Positions 1-8,512 of a stretch of 39,458 bases of DNA are shown in pieces. Source of the stretch: a virus. The position numbers and the translations under genes were made by a program. Each line of letters opens with the position of its first letter. Position 1 is the stretch's first letter. The stretch lies in IMG/VR virus record IMGVR_UViG_3300030102_004232, positions 1-39,458 of that record, one strand, 5' to 3'. Below the pieces are notes generated by a model that had not been told where the DNA came from, did not search any database, and saw nothing but the letters and a program-made list of their open reading frames with translations.

Positions 1-458
1 GCCTGAGCACATCCTTCTGCAAGACCAGAAGCTGCTACAGGTGAACCACCATTACTACGTCCGAATGAGATTGCGTCACCAGTTGCGGCATAAATACCAG
101 AAGCAACACGACCATCCCAGCCAGATGCAACAGATACTGCAGCACGATAAACATAAGAAGGAAGAGTTGAACTACCTGAGATCACCATTCCTGTTATATC
201 TGTACGTGTATCGTCGTTTCTGTAAGGTGAAGGAACAATGACATCTGCTGAAGATACCTTTGCACCTACCTTACCTGTGATTTGTGCGTAACCACGTTGT
301 TGAAAATATCTATAGCCTGGAACTGCGAGTACAGAAGTAGGACCTCCTACACTCTTGTCGTTAGAGCCACTATCGTTAGTATCAATATTCTTGTACCAAC
401 CATTAAGAGCCTCTGTAAAGTTACCAGGATAGATTTTCTTAGCTGACAAGTAAGACAT
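1..458 (-). CDS. Virion-associated protein downstream of capsid gene (3'-truncated by window edge)
   Basis: The reading frame opens at an ATG at 458 and stays open to base 1, giving about 152 residues without a stop, so the C-terminus lies outside the window. It begins MSYLSAKKIYPGNF and is rich in Ser, Gly, Thr and Val with no cysteine-rich or enzymatic motif that I recognise. An AAAGGAGA ribosome-binding site lies about 460-472 just upstream. It follows the capsid-like gene by only 36 bp in the same transcript, so a structural role (decoration, second capsid or neck protein) is inferred from position only. Confidence 0.7.
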   Translation of the reverse strand, partial: MSYLSAKKIYPGNFTEALNGWYKNIDTNDSGSNDKSVGGPTSVLAVPGYRYFQQRGYAQITGKVGAKVSSADVIVPSPYRNDDTRTDITGMVISGSSTLPSYVYRAAVSVASGWDGRVASGIYAATGDAISFGRSNGGSPVAASGLAEGCAQ

Positions 459-494
459 TTATTTCTCCTTTAATTTTTACTTATTTATTATTTA

Positions 495-1655
495 CTAGAT
501 TGAGCCGTCGTCAGATACAAAACTAAATGCTGTTGTAACGAAGTCTTTGTTTAGACTCTCGAAACCAGCGTATAGCTGCCAGATAAGAATGATAAATCTA
601 CTGAAGTCATCATTATTATTGATTAGTACCTGTGCATTTGGTCCTCCAATTCCAACCCCGATTGCTTGTGGTCCGAAGAAGAATCCTTGAGCAACTTCCT
701 GAGAAGCATAAGAACTATTATCAAAAGTAGCTGTTACACTCTTTGATGGGAAGTTAGTAGACTCGAAGAATTTAACACCTTCAAACTGTACGCCTGTTGG
801 CATTACTGGTTCACCAGCAAGGAAGTAAGCCTGTCCAGCTTGTGGTCCTTGGAAAAAACTTGCGTTGTTAGGGATCATGGGGTTGCCCATGTACATTCCC
901 TGACCAGGAGCACCTGAGTAACGAGCGATTTCTCTGAAGTCACTGTCACGACGTAAGTGCATCATGAATGTTGGATCAACAAGAGCACGGTATAAACCAT
1001 CTGCATATGTTGGAACATTACGCTTACGTAAGTCTTTAACAACAGTTAAAAGGTCAGTTTTTACTGAGAACTGTTGGATCTGATTGCCATATTCTGTTGA
1101 TGTATATGCAATACGTCCAGATGAATCTTTTGTTTTACCACCAGCGAAGTAGTATCCACCTTGTGAAGAAGATGCTATTCCGTTAGCTTCTGCCTTTGCA
1201 AGCTCGTCAATGAAGACTCTATCTCTCCACCTTCTATAGTCGTCTAAAAGAGTTAGAGAGCCTATAGACTGGTGAAACATATTTAAGTTACCAGTATCTA
1301 AAAGAAGACGCTGTGCTGTAACTAGAGTTTCACGAGCAATTTTAAATGTACTTGGCTGTGTAGGATCGCCTGGATCTGCAGGTCCTGTGTACTCTTTAAG
1401 TACTACAAGTACCTTTTCTTTTGTTATATTACGACTATTTGCTGTGCCAATGGTCTGATCTGCAATACGCTCTCTTGAATCCTTAGTACCTGGTGTTCCC
1501 CAGAACTTGTATCTGTCGAGCTGGACAGTTTGTCCAGGCTGTCTTGCGAAATCATGTACCACGACTGGCTCAGTAGCCATTTCCGCAACATATGCAGGGT
1601 GGGGCCTATATAGCTCCGCACCAAGAATCTTGGGAAAGTCATTATCGATGAACAC
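495..1655 (-). CDS. Putative major capsid protein
   Basis: A 386-aa protein with the size, composition and genome position expected of a major capsid protein: it follows portal and scaffold-like genes and has no enzymatic motif. The N-terminal stretch KILGAELYRP, followed by a segment ending QLDRYKFWG, and the long beta-rich C-terminal half fit an HK97-fold or N4-gp56-type capsid protein, but I cannot assign the family. The start is GTG at 1655, preceded by GGAGG about 10 bases upstream; the first in-frame ATG is at residue 26. The upstream 132-bp gap (1656-1787) is the widest in the minus-strand module and could hold a dedicated promoter, though I see no convincing -35/-10 pair. Confidence 0.65.
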   Translation of the reverse strand: MFIDNDFPKILGAELYRPHPAYVAEMATEPVVVHDFARQPGQTVQLDRYKFWGTPGTKDSRERIADQTIGTANSRNITKEKVLVVLKEYTGPADPGDPTQPSTFKIARETLVTAQRLLLDTGNLNMFHQSIGSLTLLDDYRRWRDRVFIDELAKAEANGIASSSQGGYYFAGGKTKDSSGRIAYTSTEYGNQIQQFSVKTDLLTVVKDLRKRNVPTYADGLYRALVDPTFMMHLRRDSDFREIARYSGAPGQGMYMGNPMIPNNASFFQGPQAGQAYFLAGEPVMPTGVQFEGVKFFESTNFPSKSVTATFDNSSYASQEVAQGFFFGPQAIGVGIGGPNAQVLINNNDDFSRFIILIWQLYAGFESLNKDFVTTAFSFVSDDGSI

Positions 1656-1787
1656 TTTGTATTATCCTCCAAAGGTGCAGTAATGTTTTATCGGGGTCGA
1701 AGAATTGGACATTTTAGTCCTATCTAAATAAAATTTTAACAGTATCTAATTTTGCTTACTAAATATAAGGAATATGCTTAGTTTTTC

Positions 1788-2357
1788 TTAGACATAGTTA
1801 ACGGTTGTCTGTTTGTATCTAGCTCCGGGTGAGTTACTAGATCCATAAGACTCAGGATCTACAAATCCTGGCATGCCAAAAGCTCCAACTGCTTTACCAG
1901 CGGCAACACCACCGAGACCAGCCGCTAAAGCGGAAGCAGGTACTGTGGCGGCAGCTGATGCAATACCGAAACTCCTAGCAATACTTGGGTCTGCAAGAGC
2001 TTCTTGGAATGCTGCTGGATCAGTAAGAGTAGGTAAAGCTTGACCTAATCTTTCAGCTTGTTTTCCTAAAAAAGCTTTTTTAGCTTTTACTTTATTGGAA
2101 CCTCTACGATTCCTACCATAGTCAAGTAAAATAGGAGCAGTTTTTTCTCCGATTTTACCTATAAAAGGTGCTAACTTCCCAGCTAACATTCCTCCTGGAC
2201 CAAGTTGTCTGGCAGCTAGTAAACCACCATAACCACCGGCAGCACCGGCTGCTCCAGCTAGAGCAACAGGACCTATATTTTCATCTTCTCTAGAAGCCCT
2301 TACGGAAGTTCCTATACCAGCAACGGTAGGAACTCCATATTGGATCATAGGTCTCAT
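1788..2357 (-). CDS. Gly/Ala-rich hydrophobic virion protein, unknown function
   Basis: The 189-aa product has two glycine/alanine-rich hydrophobic stretches (about residues 28-60 and 130-165) flanking a basic central region, with no recognised family. The ATG at 2357 is preceded by GGAG, and the gene starts 4 bases after the stop of the scaffold-like gene, so it is probably translated with it. Similar Gly/Ala-rich proteins recur throughout this module. Position between scaffold-like and capsid-like genes suggests a head-associated or internal virion protein; this is inference. Confidence 0.7.
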   Translation of the reverse strand: MRPMIQYGVPTVAGIGTSVRASREDENIGPVALAGAAGAAGGYGGLLAARQLGPGGMLAGKLAPFIGKIGEKTAPILLDYGRNRRGSNKVKAKKAFLGKQAERLGQALPTLTDPAAFQEALADPSIARSFGIASAAATVPASALAAGLGGVAAGKAVGAFGMPGFVDPESYGSSNSPGARYKQTTVNYV

Positions 2358-2361
2358 AGCC

Positions 2362-3384
2362 TTACTCCATTACAAAGAGTTTATTCTGTACAGTGTTTGG
2401 CTGAACTTGGTTGAGAACTTTCCATGCATTCTGTGGGTCACGAGCCATTGTCTCGCTAAAGTTACCCCAGAAGTTTTCTGGCTGTTGTGGTGCAGCAGCT
2501 TCAGGAGGTGCAGGGAAATTCTGACCTACTTGAGACATTGCGTTATTGTCAGCTTGTGGCTGAGGAGCAGTTGGATAACCTTGAGTTTCTAACTGTTGCT
2601 CATTCTCATATACAGGATATGGACCTTGAGGACCAAAGAACTTAAGTGTGTAATCACTAAGTACATCTGGGTTAGTAAGAATTTCGTTATAAGCTAGATT
2701 CTCTTGATGTTCTTGAACAGAAAAATCAGCGTAACCTTTAATTAAGTCTTGTGCTTTATTTCCCCACTGGACTGCATTATCTAGCATTCCTTCTAGGTTT
2801 AGGGCGTACTGATTTAGTATCGCTGGTGCCTCTATTCCGTGGGCGTTCATCACGTACTTGCTTTCCTCGCTCATCCCTACCTGATTCGCTATTGCCTCTA
2901 ATGAGGGATTGGAAGAGGTTTGGGAAGAGTTGCCCAAGTATGCCTGGTTGACTGACGAGGTCTGGGGAGCCGATGGCTGAGTAGCTTGGACGCTGCTCTG
3001 CTGTGCTGAGTTTACCGGGGCGTACTGTGTCTGACTCGCTGAGTACTGATCCTGGAATGGGGATTGGACTGGAGTACTCAGGACGTTCATTACCTTGTTG
3101 AACGCCGATTCCCATGGATTCCCCTCCGGAGCCGCCGCTGGTTGGGATTGGGGGGCGTACTGAGTAGGGCTTGATTGGTAACTGGGGGCGGCCTGAGGTA
3201 TTGCGTTGGATACCGCCTGAGGGTAGCCCATCCCTACTTGGTAAGCCTGTGGTGCTGGCTGAACCGCTGGTGCCTGTGGAGCCGCCTGTGGAGCTGCTGC
3301 CACGAAGCTGCTTGGAGCCACGCTGCTTGTCGCTGCGGGTGTCTGGTTCATCTGTGGGGTCGATTGGCCGATATCTGCCGGCAT
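2362..3384 (-). CDS. Scaffold-like Gln/Ala/Pro-rich protein, overlapping the portal gene in another frame
   Basis: A 340-aa frame begins at ATG 3384 with an excellent ribosome-binding site (AAAGGAG, 7 bases before the start), which lies inside the portal coding sequence. Residues 1-202 are Gln/Ala/Pro/Ser-rich and are encoded in the +1 frame of the portal tail. Residues about 200-340, beyond the portal stop, form a more ordinary acidic, helix-prone and Gln/Pro-rich C-terminus. Low complexity, acidity and location between portal and capsid genes are typical of phage scaffolding proteins. A gene caller that forbids long overlaps would miss or shorten either this gene or the portal. Role is inferred; the reading frame and start signal are seen directly. 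Confidence 0.7.
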   Translation of the reverse strand: MPADIGQSTPQMNQTPAATSSVAPSSFVAAAPQAAPQAPAVQPAPQAYQVGMGYPQAVSNAIPQAAPSYQSSPTQYAPQSQPAAAPEGNPWESAFNKVMNVLSTPVQSPFQDQYSASQTQYAPVNSAQQSSVQATQPSAPQTSSVNQAYLGNSSQTSSNPSLEAIANQVGMSEESKYVMNAHGIEAPAILNQYALNLEGMLDNAVQWGNKAQDLIKGYADFSVQEHQENLAYNEILTNPDVLSDYTLKFFGPQGPYPVYENEQQLETQGYPTAPQPQADNNAMSQVGQNFPAPPEAAAPQQPENFWGNFSETMARDPQNAWKVLNQVQPNTVQNKLFVME

Positions 3385-5137
3385 AGCTCATCTCCTTTTG
3401 TAATGCTTCGAGTGTTCGATACAGATAAGGCGTTAGATCCAAACGAGGATCTGCAGCCATTGGTAAATCGGGTGATTGCGGATGTGGGGTCTGCATCATA
3501 CCCCCCACTAATCTGGCGAATTGAGAGTATGCACTCTGCAATTCGTTTACCATTCTGAAAGGGAACCCTGATAACATGGCTGCCCTTTCCTCATCCGTTT
3601 TGCTCGGAAATAGGTATTTCAATGCTTCTATGCTATCAACGCCTAACTCTTGAAGGTTTCTAACAACTATAGAATTATTTAATACATCCTGTGTTGAATC
3701 CTCATAAACAGGTCCTAACCATCTCCATTGTATATTGATATCTCCATCTGGAATTAAACCTCTTACTCCCGGTGGTATCTGCTGTGCTTGAAGACAAGCT
3801 AATAATAATCTTTTAATTTGTTCTTCATACATCTTCATTGCCTCTCCATACATTTGCACTTGTTCTGGAGATGCATCTTCAGGTAAATCAATAGGTCTTT
3901 CTAAACCAACAGCTGCTGCTAATGTTTCTCTAAACATTTGTTCTTCTTGAAATATAACTAGTTCTAGACAACGACATATACCATATGTATAAAGTGAAGC
4001 TGATTTTTTCTTAGCCGTTGCAGCCACTCTTCCAAATAAAGATTTATATTCAGTAGCAGTTACACCAGCAGAAATAGATAATTCATCAACACCTCCTAAT
4101 GCTGTTCTTATTTCTTCTCTATATTGTCTGGAGAAAGAGTTCTGATCTCCAGTAATTGCATCAGGAACAATATAACCAACACGATCATTTGGTTCTAAGT
4201 TAGCTATGACTCTTGGAACTCTGATCTGTCCATCTACACCACGGGATAAAGGATCAGATTTAAATCTTGATTGACTTAATGCACCCATTCCAGCAAAGCC
4301 AGAGTTTGCAGCAATTGATGGACGTTGTACGGTAGACTCACCAGACTCCATTAAATCTGTTTTTGGTCTTGAAGATAATAAGGTAGGATTTCCAAAAAAC
4401 TGTACATTCTTACGCATTGTGCGTATCATCTCATCATGAGTACAAATATGATTTGCTAAAGCATCAAATTCACCTGTACCTTCAGCAGCAAAACCTTTTG
4501 CATTATTAAATATCTCTACACAAGGTATGAAACCTAAGGTATTTTTAAATGTCTTAGTCTTACCTGGCATTGCCTGATAATTGGTTTCAAAAGATATCTC
4601 ACCTTCAGAATGTGTTTCTTCTATAGTTTTTTTCTTTATAGATAATTTTATATATCTTTTTGCTCCACCTTGACCCATCATTGATGGTCCATTAACAGAT
4701 GTAGTATTTACTTCTTGCTGGAATCCTCCACCTTGTTTAACCTTATAGCTATAGATAACTACAACTTCGTCAAGTTGACCATCAACATCATAATAACTTC
4801 TATATTCAGACTTCCTAAAATAATAAAATCGGTAATTAGTACTAGTGGGTCTGATATAAAAAATACCTTGTCCATCACAAAGAAAGTAATCCCATATGGA
4901 ATCTAGTCTAGTATCAAGCTGATTATATTTAACTACACGATCTACAAAATCTTTTCTTTGATTTCCAAAGTTATCTTGGGCTGGAAAGAACTCAACTCCC
5001 TGTCTAATCCCAAATAATTTCATCTGGGCAAGATGAGAAGCGACAATCCCTGTGTCGATCATTCCTCCACCATCTTTCTCTAGGTAAGAGTCAATAATCT
5101 CTTTTAATCTAGTTTTTGGATCAGATGCAACACCCAT
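2777..5137 (-). CDS. Portal protein
   Basis: A 786-aa protein matching the layout of podovirus-like portal proteins, the dodecameric DNA-entry ring at the capsid vertex. Residues 1-570 look like an ordered portal core (for example WDYFLCDGQGIFYIRP near residue 85, and the helical region ending around FPFRMVNELQSAYSQ). It sits downstream of TerL and upstream of the scaffold- and capsid-like genes. The last 202 residues (from 585) are low-complexity Ser/Gly/Pro/Arg-rich and coincide exactly with the overlap by the scaffold-like gene. The start ATG lies 2 bases after the preceding stop. Base composition becomes visibly GC-richer across roughly 2750-3540, as expected where two frames constrain one sequence. 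Confidence 0.75.
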   Translation of the reverse strand: MGVASDPKTRLKEIIDSYLEKDGGGMIDTGIVASHLAQMKLFGIRQGVEFFPAQDNFGNQRKDFVDRVVKYNQLDTRLDSIWDYFLCDGQGIFYIRPTSTNYRFYYFRKSEYRSYYDVDGQLDEVVVIYSYKVKQGGGFQQEVNTTSVNGPSMMGQGGAKRYIKLSIKKKTIEETHSEGEISFETNYQAMPGKTKTFKNTLGFIPCVEIFNNAKGFAAEGTGEFDALANHICTHDEMIRTMRKNVQFFGNPTLLSSRPKTDLMESGESTVQRPSIAANSGFAGMGALSQSRFKSDPLSRGVDGQIRVPRVIANLEPNDRVGYIVPDAITGDQNSFSRQYREEIRTALGGVDELSISAGVTATEYKSLFGRVAATAKKKSASLYTYGICRCLELVIFQEEQMFRETLAAAVGLERPIDLPEDASPEQVQMYGEAMKMYEEQIKRLLLACLQAQQIPPGVRGLIPDGDINIQWRWLGPVYEDSTQDVLNNSIVVRNLQELGVDSIEALKYLFPSKTDEERAAMLSGFPFRMVNELQSAYSQFARLVGGMMQTPHPQSPDLPMAADPRLDLTPYLYRTLEALQKEMSYAGRYRPIDPTDEPDTRSDKQRGSKQLRGSSSTGGSTGTSGSASTTGLPSRDGLPSGGIQRNTSGRPQLPIKPYSVRPPIPTSGGSGGESMGIGVQQGNERPEYSSPIPIPGSVLSESDTVRPGKLSTAEQRPSYSAIGSPDLVSQPGILGQLFPNLFQSLIRGNSESGRDERGKQVRDERPRNRGTSDTKSVRPKPRRNAR

Positions 5138-5139
5138 TA

Positions 5140-5355
5140 CTATTTCTTACGCTTACCTTTATACATTTTAGCAGCTCTAGCCGCTTTGCCAGCCTTTGCT
5201 GCCGTTTTAGTATTTTTTACAAATTGTTTACCTTTTCTACTCCCAGCTCGTTTTTTACGATCAGTCTCTTCCCTCTCTTCCTTAGAAAGCTTTGCCCAAG
5301 CACTTTCAGGTAAATAACGTTTTGTATATCCTTTCTGTATCGCTTTATCAGCCAT
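5140..5355 (-). CDS. Small lysine-rich basic protein (AAKxYK tail family)
   Basis: A 71-aa very basic protein. Its C-terminus is KAARAAKMYKGKRKK, which is the same tail pattern (AAK-x-YK followed by Asp or Gly and more lysines) found in the 95-aa protein at 5485-5772 and the 63-aa protein at 8277-8468. It lies 2 bases before the portal start and 1 base after the next upstream gene, so it is translated in the portal transcript. A nucleic-acid-binding or packaged DNA-condensing role is plausible from charge, but no function is known to me. Confidence 0.7.
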   Translation of the reverse strand: MADKAIQKGYTKRYLPESAWAKLSKEEREETDRKKRAGSRKGKQFVKNTKTAAKAGKAARAAKMYKGKRKK

Positions 5356-5356
5356 T

Positions 5357-5482
5357 TTACTTCTTCATTTTTTTAATAAAGTCATCAAGAAAACCTTGTA
5401 CTAAATCTGCCTGTCCAGCATGTAACTTAGCTGACTTTCTTAATTGAGCTGGTAAAGCTTTTATTTTTGAGGGAATTTCCAT
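5357..5482 (-). CDS. 41-aa hypothetical protein
   Basis: The frame runs from ATG 5482 to TAA 5357-5359 and encodes 41 residues (starting MEIPSKIKALPAQ, ending FIKKMKK), predicted helical and basic. It fills exactly the space between two genes, with 2 bases to the upstream stop and 1 base to the downstream start, which is the main reason to believe it is real. No family recognised. Confidence 0.6.
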   Translation of the reverse strand: MEIPSKIKALPAQLRKSAKLHAGQADLVQGFLDDFIKKMKK

Positions 5483-5484
5483 GA

Positions 5485-5772
5485 TTACTTTTTGGAATCT
5501 TTATACCGTTTAGCGGCACTCTTTGCTTTTTTACGCTTTTCATATTCATCTTTCGTCATCCACTTCTCTTTACCCCATTTCTTTAAAGCTTTTTGTTTCT
5601 TTCCTTTCCCACCTTTATATCCTCCACCTGCTTTCTTATACTCTGATGCAACCATCTGAGCCTTTCTTGCACTCCATTGTCCAGGTTTTCCTCCTTTACT
5701 TCCGGCCATGATACGGTCTTTGATCCGTTCACGTAATCCGGGTTTGGTGTATTTGGAATCATCTTGAGCCAT
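5485..5772 (-). CDS. Basic protein resembling DUF5872
   Basis: A 95-aa lysine-rich protein. The central segment KPGQWSARKAQMVASEYKK followed by GGGYKG matches the pattern I remember for DUF5872, a small basic domain of unknown function found in viruses, bacteria and eukaryotes. The C-terminus AKSAAKRYKDSKK repeats the AAKxYK tail shared with the neighbouring 71-aa and 63-aa proteins. It is embedded in the packaging/portal gene cluster. Family assignment is from memory of the motif and was not searched. Confidence 0.65.
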   Translation of the reverse strand: MAQDDSKYTKPGLRERIKDRIMAGSKGGKPGQWSARKAQMVASEYKKAGGGYKGGKGKKQKALKKWGKEKWMTKDEYEKRKKAKSAAKRYKDSKK

Positions 5773-5778
5773 TGCTAT

Positions 5779-6198
5779 CTAATTAACTACACCTCTACCT
5801 ATCATTCCTCCGATCATTGCTCCCATGTTACCCATTTGAAGCATGGGATTATTCATAGCTAAAGGTAACTGTGGACCACCCATTTTTTTCATTTTTTCTA
5901 TTGCTGCTTCTTTCTCTCCACCTACTCCTGTCTCAGCTAGGTTTCTAATTCCTCTCATCTTTCTATTCTTTGCACTTTCATTTATATCAAAACTAATACC
6001 AGCTAAATTTCCTATTGCATTACCCATAACACCTCCGGGAGTAGCTCCCATTCCAGGAATCATACCGCCTTGTTGCATTCTTTCTCTAAATAAATTTGCA
6101 ACATTACCAGTAGTTAATGCACCTGCACCTGCACCTGCAACAGCACCTGCATTACCTAGTCCTCCTCCCATTGCGTTAATCATTCCACCGTAATACAT
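5779..6198 (-). CDS. Met/Gly-rich hydrophobic protein, unknown function
   Basis: A 139-aa protein with a Gly/Ala-rich N-terminus (about residues 8-33) and a Met/Gly-rich C-terminus ending in GGMIGRGVVN. Both ends look membrane-interacting in the glycine-zipper style, separated by a basic helix containing ESAKNRKMRGIRNLAE. Starts at ATG 6198 and is followed after 6 bases by the next gene. No family recognised. Probable virion component by context. Confidence 0.65.
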   Translation of the reverse strand: MYYGGMINAMGGGLGNAGAVAGAGAGALTTGNVANLFRERMQQGGMIPGMGATPGGVMGNAIGNLAGISFDINESAKNRKMRGIRNLAETGVGGEKEAAIEKMKKMGGPQLPLAMNNPMLQMGNMGAMIGGMIGRGVVN

Positions 6199-6226
6199 TG
6201 TTTTTCCTATAACTATTTTTTATATT

Positions 6227-6406
6227 CTACTCTTCGTTTATTTCTACTTCAAAAGGTTCATTTAATCTATTTAAAAGTAATCCAGGTCCCTTTACATTCC
6301 ATTCAATCAAATCTCCATCAATCCAACCTAATTCAGCATGTATCTCTTCTGGTAAATTTAACGATAACTCACCATCAGTTTCTCTTACTTCTAAAACATA
6401 ACTCAT
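6227..6406 (-). CDS. 59-aa AbrB/MazE-like swapped-hairpin protein
   Basis: ATG 6406 to TAG 6227-6229 encodes 59 residues beginning MSYVLEVRETDGELSLNLP. The pattern of a short beta strand, a 'LPEEIHAELGWIDGD' segment and a second strand 'WNVKGPGLLLNRL' matches the AbrB/MazE-type swapped-hairpin DNA-binding fold, whose usual signature is a proline before a leucine-glycine-tryptophan/aspartate turn. Its start overlaps the upstream gene's stop by the ATGA arrangement (6403-6406). Could be a transcriptional regulator; the family call is by eye only. Confidence 0.6.
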   Translation of the reverse strand: MSYVLEVRETDGELSLNLPEEIHAELGWIDGDLIEWNVKGPGLLLNRLNEPFEVEINEE

Positions 6407-6696
6407 TTGTCTATAAGCTTTTCTACTAGTTTATCAAGCTTATTATGGATTGCTCTGAAATGATCGTTCATTTCTTGTAGTTCTCTAACGAAATCCACTT
6501 TTAAAACATACTCCAATGGCATACGGTTTACATGTTCTTCCAAAGCATTAATACGTAATCTTTGGTTTTCTACTCTTTGTATAGCATCCTTTAATCTTTC
6601 ACGATGCCTTTCCAAAACTTTACCAGCTACCCAACTTCCCCCAGTTAAGGAGGATATTACAGCACTGAAAATAACGGCAATATACTCAGGTCCCAT
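6403..6696 (-). CDS. Small membrane-anchored coiled-coil protein
   Basis: A 97-aa protein with one hydrophobic N-terminal segment (about residues 4-25, IAVIFSAVISSLTGG region) followed by a long charged helix with heptad-like spacing to the C-terminus. This layout fits a membrane-anchored accessory such as an i-spanin-like or holin-like protein, but neither a lipobox nor a partner gene is visible, so the function is open. It lies 20 bases after the TerL stop and overlaps the next gene by 4 bases. Confidence 0.6.
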   Translation of the reverse strand: MGPEYIAVIFSAVISSLTGGSWVAGKVLERHRERLKDAIQRVENQRLRINALEEHVNRMPLEYVLKVDFVRELQEMNDHFRAIHNKLDKLVEKLIDK

Positions 6697-6716
6697 AGTT
6701 ATATTATAGCCCTCTA

Positions 6717-8243
6717 TTAGAAGTCTAAATGAAGTTGACCTTTACGGGCTAATCCATTTACAAGCCAAACTAAAGCATCTACACAATCATCATGTCCACT
6801 TACCCCAAAATTAGTAAGTTCTTCAAACATATGAGTAAAGTTTCTAAATCTATTAAATATTATTTTTCTGTCTTCAAACATTCCCATGATCCCTCTAAAT
6901 CTAGCTAACTTATCTGCTCTAAATCCTTTAACTGGATGCCAAATTAAATTATATAAACCACCATTAGTTTGACACACTCGTTTGAAATCTGCTTCTAGTG
7001 ATGCCTGATATTGAACTGCTTCAGACCATATATCACAAGTTGAATAGGTTGGAAAATAATTACCGTTTGCATCTTGTCCTATAACTGACCAATCATTTAA
7101 TAATTCTTTTAAAGCATCTAGCTTTTCTAGATTACCCATAACTCTTATTCTTCGATAATCAATTATATGTATTCGATCTTCTATCCTTCCTCCCAATACC
7201 ATAACTGTGTAGTCATTCTTTTCTCTGGTACCAGCTGACAGATCAACACCTACACCAAGAGTATCAAACTCAGTTGCTATCTCAGCCTTAACAATAAGTT
7301 CAGGTGCTAATGATAATTCATTCTGTCTGACGATCTGATTCATATATTGAAAAGAGAAAGCAATAGGTGCTTGTTTCTTTTTTTCTTTTAGATATTCCAA
7401 AGACCACATCTCCGGCCAATATGATTCTTCTTCTCCAGTTTTTGTATCATTCAAAATAGCGGATAAAACAATTTGAGTCCAATTATTCTGTTCATTAAAT
7501 GTAGTTGCGTGAATATCATCATGTCTGAATCTAGTTCCCAGACAGATAGCTCTTGCTCCTTCAAACATAGTAGGAGCTATAACTGCATTCCAGTTTTCTT
7601 GCATCTGCTTTCTAATATCTGGATTAGCAATATCAGCAGAGGATTTTATAGCATCATCAATCATAACTAAATGAGAACGCTTAGATGTAACTGAACCTTT
7701 CAATCCAGCTGCACATAATGTGAATTGTTCTTCACCAGTTGTATCTATCCCTGCAAACTTATGATCTATAGACCAATATTCATTACTGGTTACATTTTTA
7801 AGTAGTCTTACTTTTGGAAATACTTCCTGATATCTTTTACTCTCTATGATTCTTTTTATGGTTGCAGATTTAGATCTAGCAATATCAACTGTATATGAAA
7901 GATAAAGAACCTGTAAGGGTAGTTTAGCCTCTGTATGAATTCCAATAGCCCACGCAGTTAAAAGACCTAGCACAGTCGATTTAGCAGACCCTCTAGGAGC
8001 TAATAGATCTACATTAGGTCCAGCTATTTTTATTAAACAACTACTGTCTTCGTTAGTTATGAAATGTCGATGCCAGGTTTTATGATGATACGCCGGTGGT
8101 TTATCTGCTACATATTCACAAAAAAATCCAAAATCTTCTTTAGCTTTCTGTATTAATTCAACATTCTTTGGTTTTTTAATCTGTTGTTTTCTAGCCGCAG
8201 CTTTCGCATTACGACGATATGCTAGGTGCTGATATGAAGGCAC
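6717..8243 (-). CDS. terL: Terminase large subunit
   Basis: A 508-aa ATPase/nuclease that drives DNA into the procapsid and cuts concatemers. The Walker A-like motif APRGSAKST is at residues 82-90, Walker B HLVMIDD at 191-197 and the coupling motif LGTRF at 236-240. The C-terminal RuvC-like nuclease has GVGVDLS with the first acidic residue D334, an acidic residue near E408 and the terminal motif GHDDCVDAL at 483-491. Length is normal for the family. It lies upstream of the portal gene in the same minus-strand transcript. Confidence 0.93.
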   Translation of the reverse strand: MPSYQHLAYRRNAKAAARKQQIKKPKNVELIQKAKEDFGFFCEYVADKPPAYHHKTWHRHFITNEDSSCLIKIAGPNVDLLAPRGSAKSTVLGLLTAWAIGIHTEAKLPLQVLYLSYTVDIARSKSATIKRIIESKRYQEVFPKVRLLKNVTSNEYWSIDHKFAGIDTTGEEQFTLCAAGLKGSVTSKRSHLVMIDDAIKSSADIANPDIRKQMQENWNAVIAPTMFEGARAICLGTRFRHDDIHATTFNEQNNWTQIVLSAILNDTKTGEEESYWPEMWSLEYLKEKKKQAPIAFSFQYMNQIVRQNELSLAPELIVKAEIATEFDTLGVGVDLSAGTREKNDYTVMVLGGRIEDRIHIIDYRRIRVMGNLEKLDALKELLNDWSVIGQDANGNYFPTYSTCDIWSEAVQYQASLEADFKRVCQTNGGLYNLIWHPVKGFRADKLARFRGIMGMFEDRKIIFNRFRNFTHMFEELTNFGVSGHDDCVDALVWLVNGLARKGQLHLDF

Positions 8244-8276
8244 TTATTAATACTTAAGCTACTACTAAATATTACC

Positions 8277-8468
8277 TTATTTCTCTTCTTTTGGCTTCTC
8301 TGACGCTTTCTTATCTTTATAAGTCTTAGCGGCTTTTTTAGCTTTTCTTGCCTTTTCCAAAGCTGCACTCCTCTTCTCTTTATCACTCATCTTAGAGCCG
8401 TCTTCCTTTTTCTCGTTCTTATTTTTAAAGTACTCAAGAAGCTGAGGTGGCATTTTTTTCTTAGCCAT
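8277..8468 (-). CDS. Small lysine-rich protein (AAKxYK tail family)
   Basis: A 63-aa protein, almost half Lys/Glu, beginning MAKKKMPPQLLEYF. The segment KARKAKKAAKTYKDKK is the third copy in this module of the AAK-x-YK tail, here followed by an extra SEKPKEEK. It sits between the candidate small terminase and TerL. Function unknown; nucleic-acid binding is inferred from charge. Confidence 0.65.
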   Translation of the reverse strand: MAKKKMPPQLLEYFKNKNEKKEDGSKMSDKEKRSAALEKARKAKKAAKTYKDKKASEKPKEEK

Positions 8469-8512
8469 TATGCACCAATCTTATTTATTCATTTCTCTTT
8501 ATTTTACCTGAA

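Noticed and set aside
495-520. CTGACGA hammerhead-like core at the end of the capsid gene
   Set aside because: No partner GAAA or stems; chance occurrence in coding sequence.
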